The notes under the pieces: model-generated
Told to the model about the DNA's origin: nothing
Seen by the model: the letters and a program-made list of their open reading frames with translations, nothing else
The model's database searches: none
Part shown: piece by piece, positions 1 through 7,447 of the stretch
Numbering within the stretch: the first letter of the stretch is position 1
How the letters are laid out: each line of letters begins with the position of its first letter
Program-made: the position numbers and the translations under genes
Origin: JAMWZF01 sp041628615
GTDB lineage: Bacteria; Pseudomonadota; Alphaproteobacteria; Rhodobacterales; Rhodobacteraceae
Assembly: GCA_041628615.1 (NCBI GenBank)
Contig: JBFKOW010000112.1
Coordinates: 1-12,107, forward strand
Length of the DNA: 12,107 nucleotides
Direction: 5' to 3'

Positions 1-963
1 AACGTGCCGGAGGTCAGCTATGTCGTCGCCCACGGCCAGTTGGCGGCGGGCGAACTCGACGACCGGATGAACGCCTTCTACGACGGCCGCTACGACGTGC
101 TGCTGGCGACCACCATCATCGAGAGCGGCCTCGACATCCCGACCGCGAACACGATGGTGGTGCACCGGGCCGACATGTTCGGCCTTGCCCAGCTCTACCA
201 GATCCGCGGCCGGGTCGGCCGGGCCAAGACCCGCGCCTATGCCTACCTGACCACCAAGCCGCGCGCGCCGCTGACCCCGCAGGCGGAAAAGCGGCTGCGG
301 GTGCTGGGCAGCCTCGACAGCCTCGGCGCCGGCTTCACGCTGGCCAGCCAGGATCTCGACATCCGCGGTGCGGGCAACCTGCTGGGCGAGGAGCAATCCG
401 GCCAGATGCGCGAGGTGGGCTACGAGCTCTACCAGCAGATGCTGGAGGACCAGATCGCCCGGATCCGGTCGGGCGAGGCCGAGGGCATCGTCGACGACGG
501 CCAGTGGGCGCCGCAGATCAACCTCGGGGTGCCGGTGCTGATCCCCGACACCTACGTCCCCGACCTCGACGTGCGGCTGGGCCTCTATCGCCGGCTGAGC
601 GACCTGACCACCAAGGTCGAACTGGAAGGCTTCGCCGCCGAACTGATCGACCGGTTCGGCAAGCTGCCGCGGGAGGTGAACACGCTGATGCTGGTGGTGC
701 GGATCAAGGCGATGTGCAAGCGCGCCGGGATCAGCCACCTCGACGGCGGCCCGAAGGGCGCGACGATCCGCTTCCACAACGACAAGTTCGCCAACCCGGC
801 CGGTCTGGTGGACTTCATCCGGGCGCAGGACGGGCTGGCGAAGGTCAAGGACAACAAGATCGTGGTGCGCCGCGACTGGAAGGGCGAGGCCGACCGGATC
901 AAGGGCGCCTTCGCCATCGCCCGCGACCTCGCCGAGCACGTCAAGAAGCCCAAGGCGGCCTGA
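1..963 (+). CDS. mfd: Transcription-repair coupling factor Mfd, C-terminal part (5' end outside window)
   Basis: Mfd is a DNA translocase that removes RNA polymerase stalled at lesions and recruits UvrA. The frame is open from base 1, so the start lies upstream; 320 residues remain of a family protein of about 1150. Seen in sequence: the end of the second RecA-like domain, with VAHGQL (motif IV) near residue 10, TTIIESGLDIP (motif V) near 37-47 and QIRGRVGR (motif VI) at 67-74. These are followed by the LGAGFTLASQDLDIRGAGNLLG segment in split form (LGAGF, then DLDIRGAG, then GEEQSG) that leads into the TRCF C-terminal domain, which contains PDTYVPDLDVRLGLYRRL. The order matches E. coli Mfd closely. 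The gene ends in TGA, 25 bp from the convergent bcp stop. Nothing looks broken in the visible part. Confidence 0.96.
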   Translation, partial: NVPEVSYVVAHGQLAAGELDDRMNAFYDGRYDVLLATTIIESGLDIPTANTMVVHRADMFGLAQLYQIRGRVGRAKTRAYAYLTTKPRAPLTPQAEKRLRVLGSLDSLGAGFTLASQDLDIRGAGNLLGEEQSGQMREVGYELYQQMLEDQIARIRSGEAEGIVDDGQWAPQINLGVPVLIPDTYVPDLDVRLGLYRRLSDLTTKVELEGFAAELIDRFGKLPREVNTLMLVVRIKAMCKRAGISHLDGGPKGATIRFHNDKFANPAGLVDFIRAQDGLAKVKDNKIVVRRDWKGEADRIKGAFAIARDLAEHVKKPKAA

Positions 964-988
964 CCGGGCCGCCCCGGGACGGACGGGT

Positions 989-1468
989 TCAGAGCGCGCG
1001 GACCGCCTCCAGCACTTCTTCGGCGTGGCCGGGCACCTTCACCTTGCGCCAGATCCGGGCCACCTTGCCCTCGGCGTCGATCAGGTAGGTCGCCCGCTCG
1101 ATGCCCATGGATGTCCGGCCGTACATGCTCTTCTCGACCCAGACCCCGTAGCGTTCGCAGACATCGCCCTCGGCGTCGGACAGCAGCGCGTTCTTCAGGT
1201 CGTGCTTGGCGGCGAACTTCTCGTGCTTGGCGACGGTATCCTTGGACACGCCCAGCACCGTCGCGCCGGAGGCGGCGAAGTCCTCCAGGAGACCGGTAAA
1301 GGCGATCGCCTCCTTGGTGCAGCCCGGGGTGTCGTCGCGCGGGTAGAAGTAGAGGATCACCGGCCCGCCCTTCAGCGCGGCGAGCGAGACGGTGTCGCCG
1401 CCGTCGCGGGGCAGGGTGACGTCGGGGGCGGCATCGCCCACGGCGGGGCCTTCGGTGGTCGTGGTCAT
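989..1468 (-). CDS. bcp: Peroxiredoxin, Bcp/PrxQ family (thioredoxin-dependent thiol peroxidase)
   Basis: A 159-residue cytosolic peroxiredoxin expected to reduce hydrogen peroxide and organic hydroperoxides. The catalytic signature is visible as YFYPRDDTPGCT, with P43, T47 and peroxidatic C50, and the partner arginine is probably R125 in MGIERATYLI. Length and the C-terminal IWRKVKVPGHAEEVL segment fit the family. The start ATG at 1466-1468 is preceded on the minus strand by AGGAGA at good spacing. Oddity: E. coli Bcp has a resolving cysteine five residues after the peroxidatic one, and here that position is isoleucine. The alternative helix-3 cysteine of some PrxQ proteins is also absent (KFAAKHD). 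The only other cysteine is C104 in GDVCERYG. The enzyme may therefore work by a 1-Cys route or use C104. The gene converges on mfd and diverges from the AsmA-like gene. Confidence 0.95.
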   Translation of the reverse strand: MTTTTEGPAVGDAAPDVTLPRDGGDTVSLAALKGGPVILYFYPRDDTPGCTKEAIAFTGLLEDFAASGATVLGVSKDTVAKHEKFAAKHDLKNALLSDAEGDVCERYGVWVEKSMYGRTSMGIERATYLIDAEGKVARIWRKVKVPGHAEEVLEAVRAL

Positions 1469-1549
1469 CGGTCTCTCCTGTCGGGGTCGCTGATTCCGGT
1501 TTCGTTTTAGACCGGGGGCGGCGAAGATAAAGCCCGGCAGGAGAAGCGG
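1469..1549. promoter_or_regulatory. Divergent intergenic region between bcp and the AsmA-like gene
   Basis: These 81 bases must hold the leaders, and probably the promoters, of two divergent genes. Both Shine-Dalgarno sequences are visible at its ends: CTCCTG on the plus strand at 1476-1481 serves bcp, and AGGAG at 1539-1543 serves the downstream gene. The middle holds a small AT-richer stretch (TTTCGTTTTAG, 1500-1510) flanked by CCGGT (1496-1500) and ACCGG (1511-1515), a 5-bp inverted repeat. I cannot assign -35 and -10 boxes with confidence. Confidence 0.35.
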
Positions 1550-1552
1550 TTG
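1539..1552 (+). promoter_or_regulatory. Ribosome binding site that sets a TTG start
   Basis: AGGAG at 1539-1543 lies six bases before TTG at 1550. No in-frame ATG occurs before the membrane segment. An in-frame GTG at 1583 (residue 12) is the only nearby alternative and lacks such a site. This makes TTG the best start for the AsmA-like protein. Confidence 0.65.
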
Positions 1553-4500
1553 CCCAACGACGCGCCAGAGCGGGACCGGACCGTGCCGGGGCAGCCCTTG
1601 CCGCCGGCCGGAACCGCGCGTCCGCCGGAGCCGCCGCCGGCACCACCACAGCCATCACCACCGCCTCCCCCGCCGCCGCCGGCACGGCCGCGCCGGCGCT
1701 GGTTCCGGGGCCTGCTCTATCGAGCGATCGGCATCGCGCTGACCGTGCCGCTGCTGTTCGGCATCGCCTTCGCCCTGCTGCTGCTCGGCCGCGAGGTGAC
1801 CGCGCCGGGCTGGCTCAAGGCCGATGTCGAGGCCCGCGCCACGGAGCTTCTCGGCGGCGGGGCGCTGCGGTTCGGGGCGATGCGCCTGACCCTCGGGGCC
1901 GACCTGCATCCGCGGGTGGTCCTGCGCAATGCCGAGTTGCGGGACGCCGCCGGGGGCATCATCGCGGTCGTGCCGCGGCTGACCGCGCTGCTGTCGCCGC
2001 GCGGCCTCGCCCAGGGCGAGGTGCTGGTCCAGGAGGTCGACCTGAGCGCGCTGCAGATCGCGCTGCGCCGGGCGGCCGACGGCTCGGTGGCGTTCCAGAT
2101 CGGCGCCTCGGGCGCGGCGGGCGGCGCGGGCGCGGCGGATCGCGGTCTCGTCGGGCTGCTCGACGGCATCGACGCGGCCCTCGAGGCGCCCCGGCTGGCG
2201 GCGCTGGAACAGGTCCGGATCACCGGCATGATCGTGAACTACGACGATGCCCGGGCCGGGCGGAGCTGGACGGTGGACGGCGGGACGCTGGCGCTGGACC
2301 TCCGGCGGGACCGGGTCGCGCTGCGCGGCGACCTGTCGCTGCTGTCGGGCCGGGCTTACCTCACCGAACTGGGCCTGCGCTACGAGAGCCCCAACGGCAC
2401 CCGCGCCGCCGAGGTCGCCATCGGCATCACCAACGGGGTCGCGCGCGACCTCGCCTCGCAATCGGCGGCGCTGAGCTGGCTGCAGGTGCTCGACGCGCCG
2501 CTCGACGCCACGATCCGGGCCGAGATCGGCGGCAGCGGCGGCCTTGGGCCGGTGAGCGCGGCGCTGGACCTCGGCGCCGGCGCGCTCCGCCCGACCGAGG
2601 CGACGCGGCCGATCCCCTTCGACGGGGCCGAGGCCTACCTGACCTTCGATCCGGTGTCGTCGTTGCTGACCTTCGACCGGGTCTCGCTCCACAGTCCGTG
2701 GGGCGATCTGGGCGGCAGCGGCCGGGCCTGGCTGCGCGACATCGCGGACGGCGTGCCGCGCCGCATCCTCGGGCAGTTCACCTTCGACGGGTTCGACCTG
2801 AACCCCGCCGACCTGTATCCCGAACCGGTCACCCTGGGGCGGGGCGACATCGGCTTCCGGATGACCCTGCAACCCTTCGTCGTCGAAGTGTCCGACTTCG
2901 GCGTGATCGACGGCGACGGTCGGCTGTCCGGCAGCGGTCGGGTGGTGGCGGCGCCGGAGGGCTGGTCGGTCAGCGCCGATATCGGCCTCGACCGGATCGG
3001 CGTGGGAAGGTTCATGGAGGTCTGGCCCGCGACGTTCCGGCCGAACATGCGCCGCTGGTTCGCCGAGAACATGACCGCCGGGCGGATCGACCGGCTGCGC
3101 GCCGCGCTGCGGTTCGACCCGGCGGCGGCACCGGCGATCGCCGCCAGCTTCGAGTTCACCGACCTCACCCTGCGGGTGCTGCGCAGCCTGCCGCCGATCG
3201 AGGGCGGAGACGGGCAGGGCACATGGGAGCATGGCCGCTTCACCGTGATGCTCGACGACGGGCTGGTGCGGGCGCCGCAGGGCGGGGCGGTCACCTTGCC
3301 CGGCACCGTCTTCACGATTCCCGACACCCGCATCCGCAACGCGCCCTCGGTGGTGTCGCTGGCCATCGGCGGCACCCTGACCGGCGCGCTGTCGCTGCTG
3401 GACCTGCCGCCCTTCGAGTTCCTGACCAAGGCCAACCTGCCGGTCACGCTGGCCGATGCCCGCGCCAGCGCCCGCGTCACGATAAGCCTGCCGATCATGC
3501 CGAGGGTGCCGCGCGACGCGATCGACTTCTCCGCCGCGGCGACGCTGTCCGACCTGCGCAGCGAGGTGCTGATCCCCGGGCGCAGCCTGGCGGCGCGGGA
3601 ACTGCGGGTGGAGATCGACCGCGAGGCGCTGTCGGTGCGCGGCCCGATGCGGATCGGGCAGGTGCCGCTGACGGCGGAGTTCCGGCAGGTCCTGCGCGAC
3701 AATCCCGAGCGCGTCGCCACGGTGTCGGCCGAAGTCGAACTGTCCGAGCGCTTCCTCGACGAGTTCCGCATCGGGCTGCCCCCCGGCAGCCTGCGCGGCG
3801 ACGGGTCGGGCCGGCTGGAACTGCTGCTCGCCCGGGGCCGGCCGCCGGAATTCGCGCTCGAGAGCCGGCTCGAGGGATTGCGGCTGGCGATCCCCGCGCT
3901 CGGCTGGGCCAAGCCCGCCGAAACGCCGGGCCGGCTGAGCATCGCCGGACGCCTCGGGCCCGCGCCCGAGGTCGACCGGATCGCGCTTGATGCCGCGGGG
4001 CTTGTGGCCGAGGGCCGGCTGGAGCTGGCCCCGGACGGCCGCCTGAGCCGGGCCCTGTTCGATCGCCTCGAGGTCGGCGGCTGGCTGCGCGCGGCGGCGG
4101 AACTGCGCGACCGCGGCGCCGGGGTGCCGATGGCGGTGCGCCTGAGCGACGGCAGCCTCGACCTGCGGGGCCGGCCGCGAACCGGCGGCGGAACGGACCG
4201 GCCGCTGCCGCCGCTCAGCCTCTCGCTCGACCGGCTCACCGTGGCCGAGTCGCTCGCCCTGACGGATTTCCGGGGCGAATTCGGCGGCAGCGAGTCCGGA
4301 CTGTCCGGGGAGTTCACCGCACGCGTGAACGGCGGCGGCGCGGTGCGCGGCGCGACGGTGCCGCGCGAGGCCGGGCGGGTCGCCGTGCGGCTGACGAGCG
4401 ACGACGCCGGCGCGGTGATCTCGTCGGCGGGATTCCTGCGCAACGCGGTAGGCGGCGCGCTCGACCTGACGCTGGTGCCGACCGGGGGCGAGGGCACCTA

Positions 4501-4951
4501 CGACGGGCGGCTGACGGTCCGGGACATCCGGGTCCGCGACGCCCCGGCGCTGGCGTCGCTGCTCGACGCGATCAGCGTGGTCGGGCTGTTGCAGCAGCTG
4601 GACGGGCAGGGGCTCGCCTTCAGCGAGGTGGAGGCCGAGTTCCGACTCGCCCCCGAGCGGATCGCCGTGACCCGGGCCAGCGCGGTCGGGGCCAGCCTTG
4701 GCATTTCGCTCGACGGGATCTATCTGCCCGGCTCGAAACAGATGGATTTCCAAGGCGTGGTGTCTCCCCTTTACCTCATCAACGGGATCGGCGCGGTGCT
4801 GACCCGTCCCGGCGAAGGGCTGATCGGGTTCAACTTCACCCTCACGGGGGCCGTCGGCGACGTGCGCGTCGGGGTCAATCCGCTGTCGGTGTTCACGCCC
4901 GGCATGTTCCGCGAGATCTTCCGCCGCCCGCCGCCCAGGATCGACCAGTGA
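1550..4951 (+). CDS. AsmA-like / YhdP-type envelope protein (DUF3971 and AsmA-like C-terminal region)
   Basis: A 1133-residue protein with one N-terminal membrane anchor and a large, probably periplasmic, beta-rich body. Visible layout: a proline-rich cytoplasmic tail at residues 1-45 with eight consecutive prolines at 37-44, a basic RPRRR patch at 46-50, one hydrophobic helix at about 55-80, then a long region of alternating short strands (repeated LDGI, LALDL and GDLSL type phrases). The C-terminus (PLYLINGIGAVLTRPGEGLI, then a segment ending in TPGMFREIF) is typical of the AsmA-like C-terminal region in alphaproteobacterial DUF3971 proteins. The AsmA/YhdP/TamB group forms groove-shaped bridges that move phospholipid between the inner and outer membranes. 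That role here is inferred from family membership. Its stop overlaps the start of queA, so the two genes are probably cotranscribed, although no functional link is known. Confidence 0.85.
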   Translation: MPNDAPERDRTVPGQPLPPAGTARPPEPPPAPPQPSPPPPPPPPARPRRRWFRGLLYRAIGIALTVPLLFGIAFALLLLGREVTAPGWLKADVEARATELLGGGALRFGAMRLTLGADLHPRVVLRNAELRDAAGGIIAVVPRLTALLSPRGLAQGEVLVQEVDLSALQIALRRAADGSVAFQIGASGAAGGAGAADRGLVGLLDGIDAALEAPRLAALEQVRITGMIVNYDDARAGRSWTVDGGTLALDLRRDRVALRGDLSLLSGRAYLTELGLRYESPNGTRAAEVAIGITNGVARDLASQSAALSWLQVLDAPLDATIRAEIGGSGGLGPVSAALDLGAGALRPTEATRPIPFDGAEAYLTFDPVSSLLTFDRVSLHSPWGDLGGSGRAWLRDIADGVPRRILGQFTFDGFDLNPADLYPEPVTLGRGDIGFRMTLQPFVVEVSDFGVIDGDGRLSGSGRVVAAPEGWSVSADIGLDRIGVGRFMEVWPATFRPNMRRWFAENMTAGRIDRLRAALRFDPAAAPAIAASFEFTDLTLRVLRSLPPIEGGDGQGTWEHGRFTVMLDDGLVRAPQGGAVTLPGTVFTIPDTRIRNAPSVVSLAIGGTLTGALSLLDLPPFEFLTKANLPVTLADARASARVTISLPIMPRVPRDAIDFSAAATLSDLRSEVLIPGRSLAARELRVEIDREALSVRGPMRIGQVPLTAEFRQVLRDNPERVATVSAEVELSERFLDEFRIGLPPGSLRGDGSGRLELLLARGRPPEFALESRLEGLRLAIPALGWAKPAETPGRLSIAGRLGPAPEVDRIALDAAGLVAEGRLELAPDGRLSRALFDRLEVGGWLRAAAELRDRGAGVPMAVRLSDGSLDLRGRPRTGGGTDRPLPPLSLSLDRLTVAESLALTDFRGEFGGSESGLSGEFTARVNGGGAVRGATVPREAGRVAVRLTSDDAGAVISSAGFLRNAVGGALDLTLVPTGGEGTYDGRLTVRDIRVRDAPALASLLDAISVVGLLQQLDGQGLAFSEVEAEFRLAPERIAVTRASAVGASLGISLDGIYLPGSKQMDFQGVVSPLYLINGIGAVLTRPGEGLIGFNFTLTGAVGDVRVGVNPLSVFTPGMFREIFRRPPPRIDQ

Positions 4952-5988
4952 AGCTGTCCGAATTCGATTTCGACCTCCCCGAGGACCTGATCGCGCTGCG
5001 TCCGGCCTCGCCACGGTCCTCGGCGCGGATGCTGGTGGCCGGACCGGCCACGATCCGCGACGCGCGCGCGATCGACCTGCCGGAGTTCCTGAACCCGGGG
5101 GACCGGCTGGTGATCAACGACACCAGGGTGATCCCCGCCCGCCTGTTCGGCACCCGGCAGCGGGGCACCGCCGTCGCCGGCATCGAGGTGACGCTGGTCG
5201 ATCCCCGCCCGGACGGCAGCTGGGGCGCCCTGCTCAAGCCGCTGCGCAAGGTGGCGGTGGAAGAGGAGATCGTCTTCACCGCCGATCTGTCGGCCACCGT
5301 GATCGCCAAGCCGGAGGGCCGCGCGGTCCTGCGCTTCAACCTGTCGGGACCGGATTTCGACGCCGCGCTGGAGGCCGCCGGGCAGATGCCGCTGCCGCCC
5401 TACATCGCCTCGCGCCGCCCCGCCGACGACCGCGACCGCGCCGATTACCAGACGGTCTGGGCCGAGAAGCCCGGCGCGGTCGCCGCCCCGACCGCGTCGC
5501 TGCATTTCGACGACGCGCTGCTTGCCGCGCTTCACGCGCGCGGCGTGGCGATGACCCGCGTGACGCTCCATGTCGGGGCCGGCACGTTCCTGCCGGTGAC
5601 GGTCGACGACGTGCGCGACCACAGGATGCATGCCGAGTGGGGCGAGGTATCGCCCGAGGCCGCCGCGGAGATCGCGGGGACCCGCGCCGCCGGCGGGCGC
5701 GTCATCGCCGTCGGCACCACCGCCCTGCGCCTGATCGAGACCGCCGGCCGCAGCGGCGCGGTCCAGCCGTTCCGCGGCGACACCGACATCTTCATCACGC
5801 CGGGCTTCCGGTTCCGCGTCGCAGACGGTCTCATGACCAACTTCCACCTGCCGAAGTCGACGCTGATGATGCTGGTCTCCGCCCTCATGGGCGCCGACCG
5901 GATCCGGCAGATCTACGCCCACGCGATCGCCGAGCGGTACCGGTTCTTCTCCTACGGCGACGCTTCGCTGCTGCTGCCCGGCGGTTGA
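4948..5988 (+). CDS. queA: S-adenosylmethionine:tRNA ribosyltransferase-isomerase QueA
   Basis: QueA transfers and isomerises the ribosyl part of S-adenosylmethionine onto 7-aminomethyl-7-deazaguanine at position 34 of tRNAs with GUN anticodons, giving epoxyqueuosine in the queuosine pathway. The 346-residue length suits the family (E. coli about 356). Seen: the N-terminal FDFDLPEDLIALRP, NDTRVIPARLFG with NDTR at 57-60, SLHFD at 184-188, TLHVGAGTFLPV, HRMHAEW, VGTTALRLIE, the NFHLPKSTLMMLVSAL segment, and YRFFSYGDA near the end. The GTG start overlaps the preceding TGA as GTGA, with AGGA at 4937-4940 seven bases before it, which points to translational coupling. The family usually shows HEMHSEW; the arginine and alanine here are ordinary variants. 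No tgt or queG is in view. Confidence 0.97.
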   Translation: MKLSEFDFDLPEDLIALRPASPRSSARMLVAGPATIRDARAIDLPEFLNPGDRLVINDTRVIPARLFGTRQRGTAVAGIEVTLVDPRPDGSWGALLKPLRKVAVEEEIVFTADLSATVIAKPEGRAVLRFNLSGPDFDAALEAAGQMPLPPYIASRRPADDRDRADYQTVWAEKPGAVAAPTASLHFDDALLAALHARGVAMTRVTLHVGAGTFLPVTVDDVRDHRMHAEWGEVSPEAAAEIAGTRAAGGRVIAVGTTALRLIETAGRSGAVQPFRGDTDIFITPGFRFRVADGLMTNFHLPKSTLMMLVSALMGADRIRQIYAHAIAERYRFFSYGDASLLLPGG

Positions 5989-6088
5989 GCCCCCGGGCCG
6001 CAGGCGCGACATTAACTGTCGCTAGACTCTCAGACGATAGGCTGCGACAGGCCGAGTCTCGGCGCGGACAGCGGACACAGGCACGGCG
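5989..6088. promoter_or_regulatory. Leader of the MFS transporter gene, with interlocking inverted repeats
   Basis: This 100-base gap separates queA from the MFS gene and contains a short AT-richer core. GCGACA (6006-6011) and TGTCGC (6017-6022) form a 6-bp palindrome with a 5-base centre. The second half, read as CTGTCGC (6016-6022), is also complementary to GCGACAG (6044-6050). AGACTC (6024-6029) is complementary to GAGTCT (6054-6059). The layout could be an operator, alternative hairpins or chance. A promoter is expected here but no clear -35/-10 pair can be called. The transporter's own Shine-Dalgarno is weak. Confidence 0.35.
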
Positions 6089-7351
6089 ATGATTCAGGTT
6101 CTGAGAGGCTCATGGGCGCTCCTGTTCGGCATGTTCCTGCTGATGATCGGCAACGGGATCCAGGGCACGCTTCTGGGTGTCCGGGGCGAGGCGGCGCAGT
6201 TCGCGACCTGGGAATTGTCGCTGGTGATGTCGGCCTATTTCGCGGGCTTCCTGTTCGGCAGCAGGATGGCCCCGGAAATGATCCGGCGCGTCGGCCATGT
6301 CCGGGTCTTCGCGGCGCTCGGGTCGCTGATCTCGGCGGTGCTGATCCTCTACCCGGCGGTGCAGGACCCCTGGGTCTGGACCCTGGGCCGGGTGCTGATC
6401 GGCTTCGCCTTCTCCGGGGTCTACGTCACCGCGGAAAGCTGGCTCAACAACGCCGCCAGCAACGAGAACCGGGGCAAGGCGCTGTCGCTCTACATGATCG
6501 TGCAGATGGCCGGGATCGTGATGGCGCAGTACTTCATCCTGATCAAGGACCCGACGGGGTTCCTGCTGTTCATCATCCCCTCGATCCTGGTCAGCCTCGC
6601 CTTCGCGCCGATCCTGCTCTCGGTGACGCCGACTCCGTCCTTCGAGGCGACCCGCCCGATGCGGCTGCGCGGGCTGATCGCCGCCTCTCCGCTCGCCAGT
6701 GCCGGGATGGTGCTGCTCGGCGGCGTCTACGCGGCGCAGTTCGGCATGGCGGCGGTCTACGCGTCGCGGATCGGCTTCGATGTCGGCAAGATCTCGGTCT
6801 TCATCTCCACGACCTACATCGCGGCGCTGATCTCGCAGTACCCGATCGGCTGGCTGTCGGACCGGATGGACCGGCGGCACCTGATCATCGTGCTGGCCTT
6901 CGTCTGCACCTGCGGCGCGATTCTCGGCTTTCTCGCCGGTGGCGAGTTCTGGCTGCTGCTGGTCGCCGCCGCGATGGTCGGCGGCACCTCGAACCCGCTC
7001 TACCCGCTGCTCATCGCCTACGCGAACGACTACCTCGCGCACGAGGACATGGCGGCGGCCTCGGCCGGTTTCGTGTTCATCAACGGGGTCGGCGCAGTGG
7101 CGGGTCCGCTGGCGATCGGCTGGATGATGGACGCCCTCGGCCCGCGTGGCTTCTGGCTTATCGTCGCGATCCTGATGGCGGTGCTGACGCTCTACGGCCT
7201 CTACCGGATGACGGTCCGGCCGAGCGGGACCGATCACACCGGGCCGGTTCCCTATGCCCCGGTCACGCTGGGGGCCTCGCCGCGGGCGGTCGAATGGGCC
7301 CAGGAGGTCTATATCGAGGCCGACCAGGAGGCCGGACCACAACATGAATGA
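6089..7351 (+). CDS. MFS transporter, YcaD-like
   Basis: A 420-residue inner-membrane transporter of the major facilitator superfamily with about twelve hydrophobic helices in two halves, separated by a loop near residues 185-195 (TPTPSFEATRPMRLRG). Seen: an N-terminal helix starting SWALLFGMFLLMIGNG; GVYVTAESWLNN in helix 4, followed by RGKALSLYMIVQMAG, a combination I associate with the YcaD branch; and GWLSDRMDRR between helices 8 and 9, a motif-A-like loop. The last 40 or so residues form a hydrophilic cytoplasmic tail (RPSGTDHTGPVPYAP, then WAQEVYIEADQEAG). The substrate cannot be read from the sequence. ATG at 6089 is the best start, because the first helix begins soon after, although its ribosome binding site is weak. 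The end overlaps a 35-codon open frame leading to the DUF924 gene. Confidence 0.92.
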   Translation: MIQVLRGSWALLFGMFLLMIGNGIQGTLLGVRGEAAQFATWELSLVMSAYFAGFLFGSRMAPEMIRRVGHVRVFAALGSLISAVLILYPAVQDPWVWTLGRVLIGFAFSGVYVTAESWLNNAASNENRGKALSLYMIVQMAGIVMAQYFILIKDPTGFLLFIIPSILVSLAFAPILLSVTPTPSFEATRPMRLRGLIAASPLASAGMVLLGGVYAAQFGMAAVYASRIGFDVGKISVFISTTYIAALISQYPIGWLSDRMDRRHLIIVLAFVCTCGAILGFLAGGEFWLLLVAAAMVGGTSNPLYPLLIAYANDYLAHEDMAAASAGFVFINGVGAVAGPLAIGWMMDALGPRGFWLIVAILMAVLTLYGLYRMTVRPSGTDHTGPVPYAPVTLGASPRAVEWAQEVYIEADQEAGPQHE

Positions 7352-7373
7352 AATACTCGACACATCCCGTGAC

Positions 7374-7439
7374 TTGCACGGCGACCATGCAATGGCCACA
7401 TTCGGGCCAGCGTGCCGTGCAATGGTCGGTGTGTGGAGG
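7374..7439 (+). promoter_or_regulatory. Structured leader of the DUF924 gene: nested inverted repeats plus ribosome binding site
   Basis: The 96-base gap after the transporter is less GC-rich than its surroundings. TTGCACGGC (7374-7382) and GCCGTGCAA (7414-7422) form a perfect 9-bp inverted repeat. Its loop holds TGGCC (7393-7397) and GGCCA (7405-7409), a further 5-bp stem. The 8-mer CCRTGCAA occurs three times: on the minus strand at 7374-7381, and on the plus strand at 7385-7392 and 7415-7422. A good Shine-Dalgarno, GGAGG at 7435-7439, follows the structure, eight bases before the ATG at 7448. The element may be an operator, an attenuator or an intercistronic stabiliser; the sequence alone does not decide. 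Confidence 0.4.
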
Positions 7440-7447
7440 ATAAGGAC

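Noticed and set aside
964..988. Terminator between mfd and bcp
   Set aside because: Only a 5-bp stem (CCGGG with CCCGG at 964-977) and no T-run; too weak to call.
1655..5014. A minus-strand open frame of over 1100 codons opposite the AsmA-like gene
   Set aside because: It is a GC-skew shadow. The plus-strand frame has the membrane helix, ribosome binding site and family C-terminus, while the antisense product is low-complexity, rich in R, P, A, Q and G, and matches nothing.
4771..6012. Long minus-strand frame opposite queA
   Set aside because: Same kind of shadow; queA has clear family motifs along its whole length.
6016..6059. A folded H-type pseudoknot before the MFS gene
   Set aside because: The block order allows it, but the middle connector is 14 bases and the last only three for a 7-bp stem, a poor geometry. 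Operator or alternative hairpins are simpler, and chance is not excluded.
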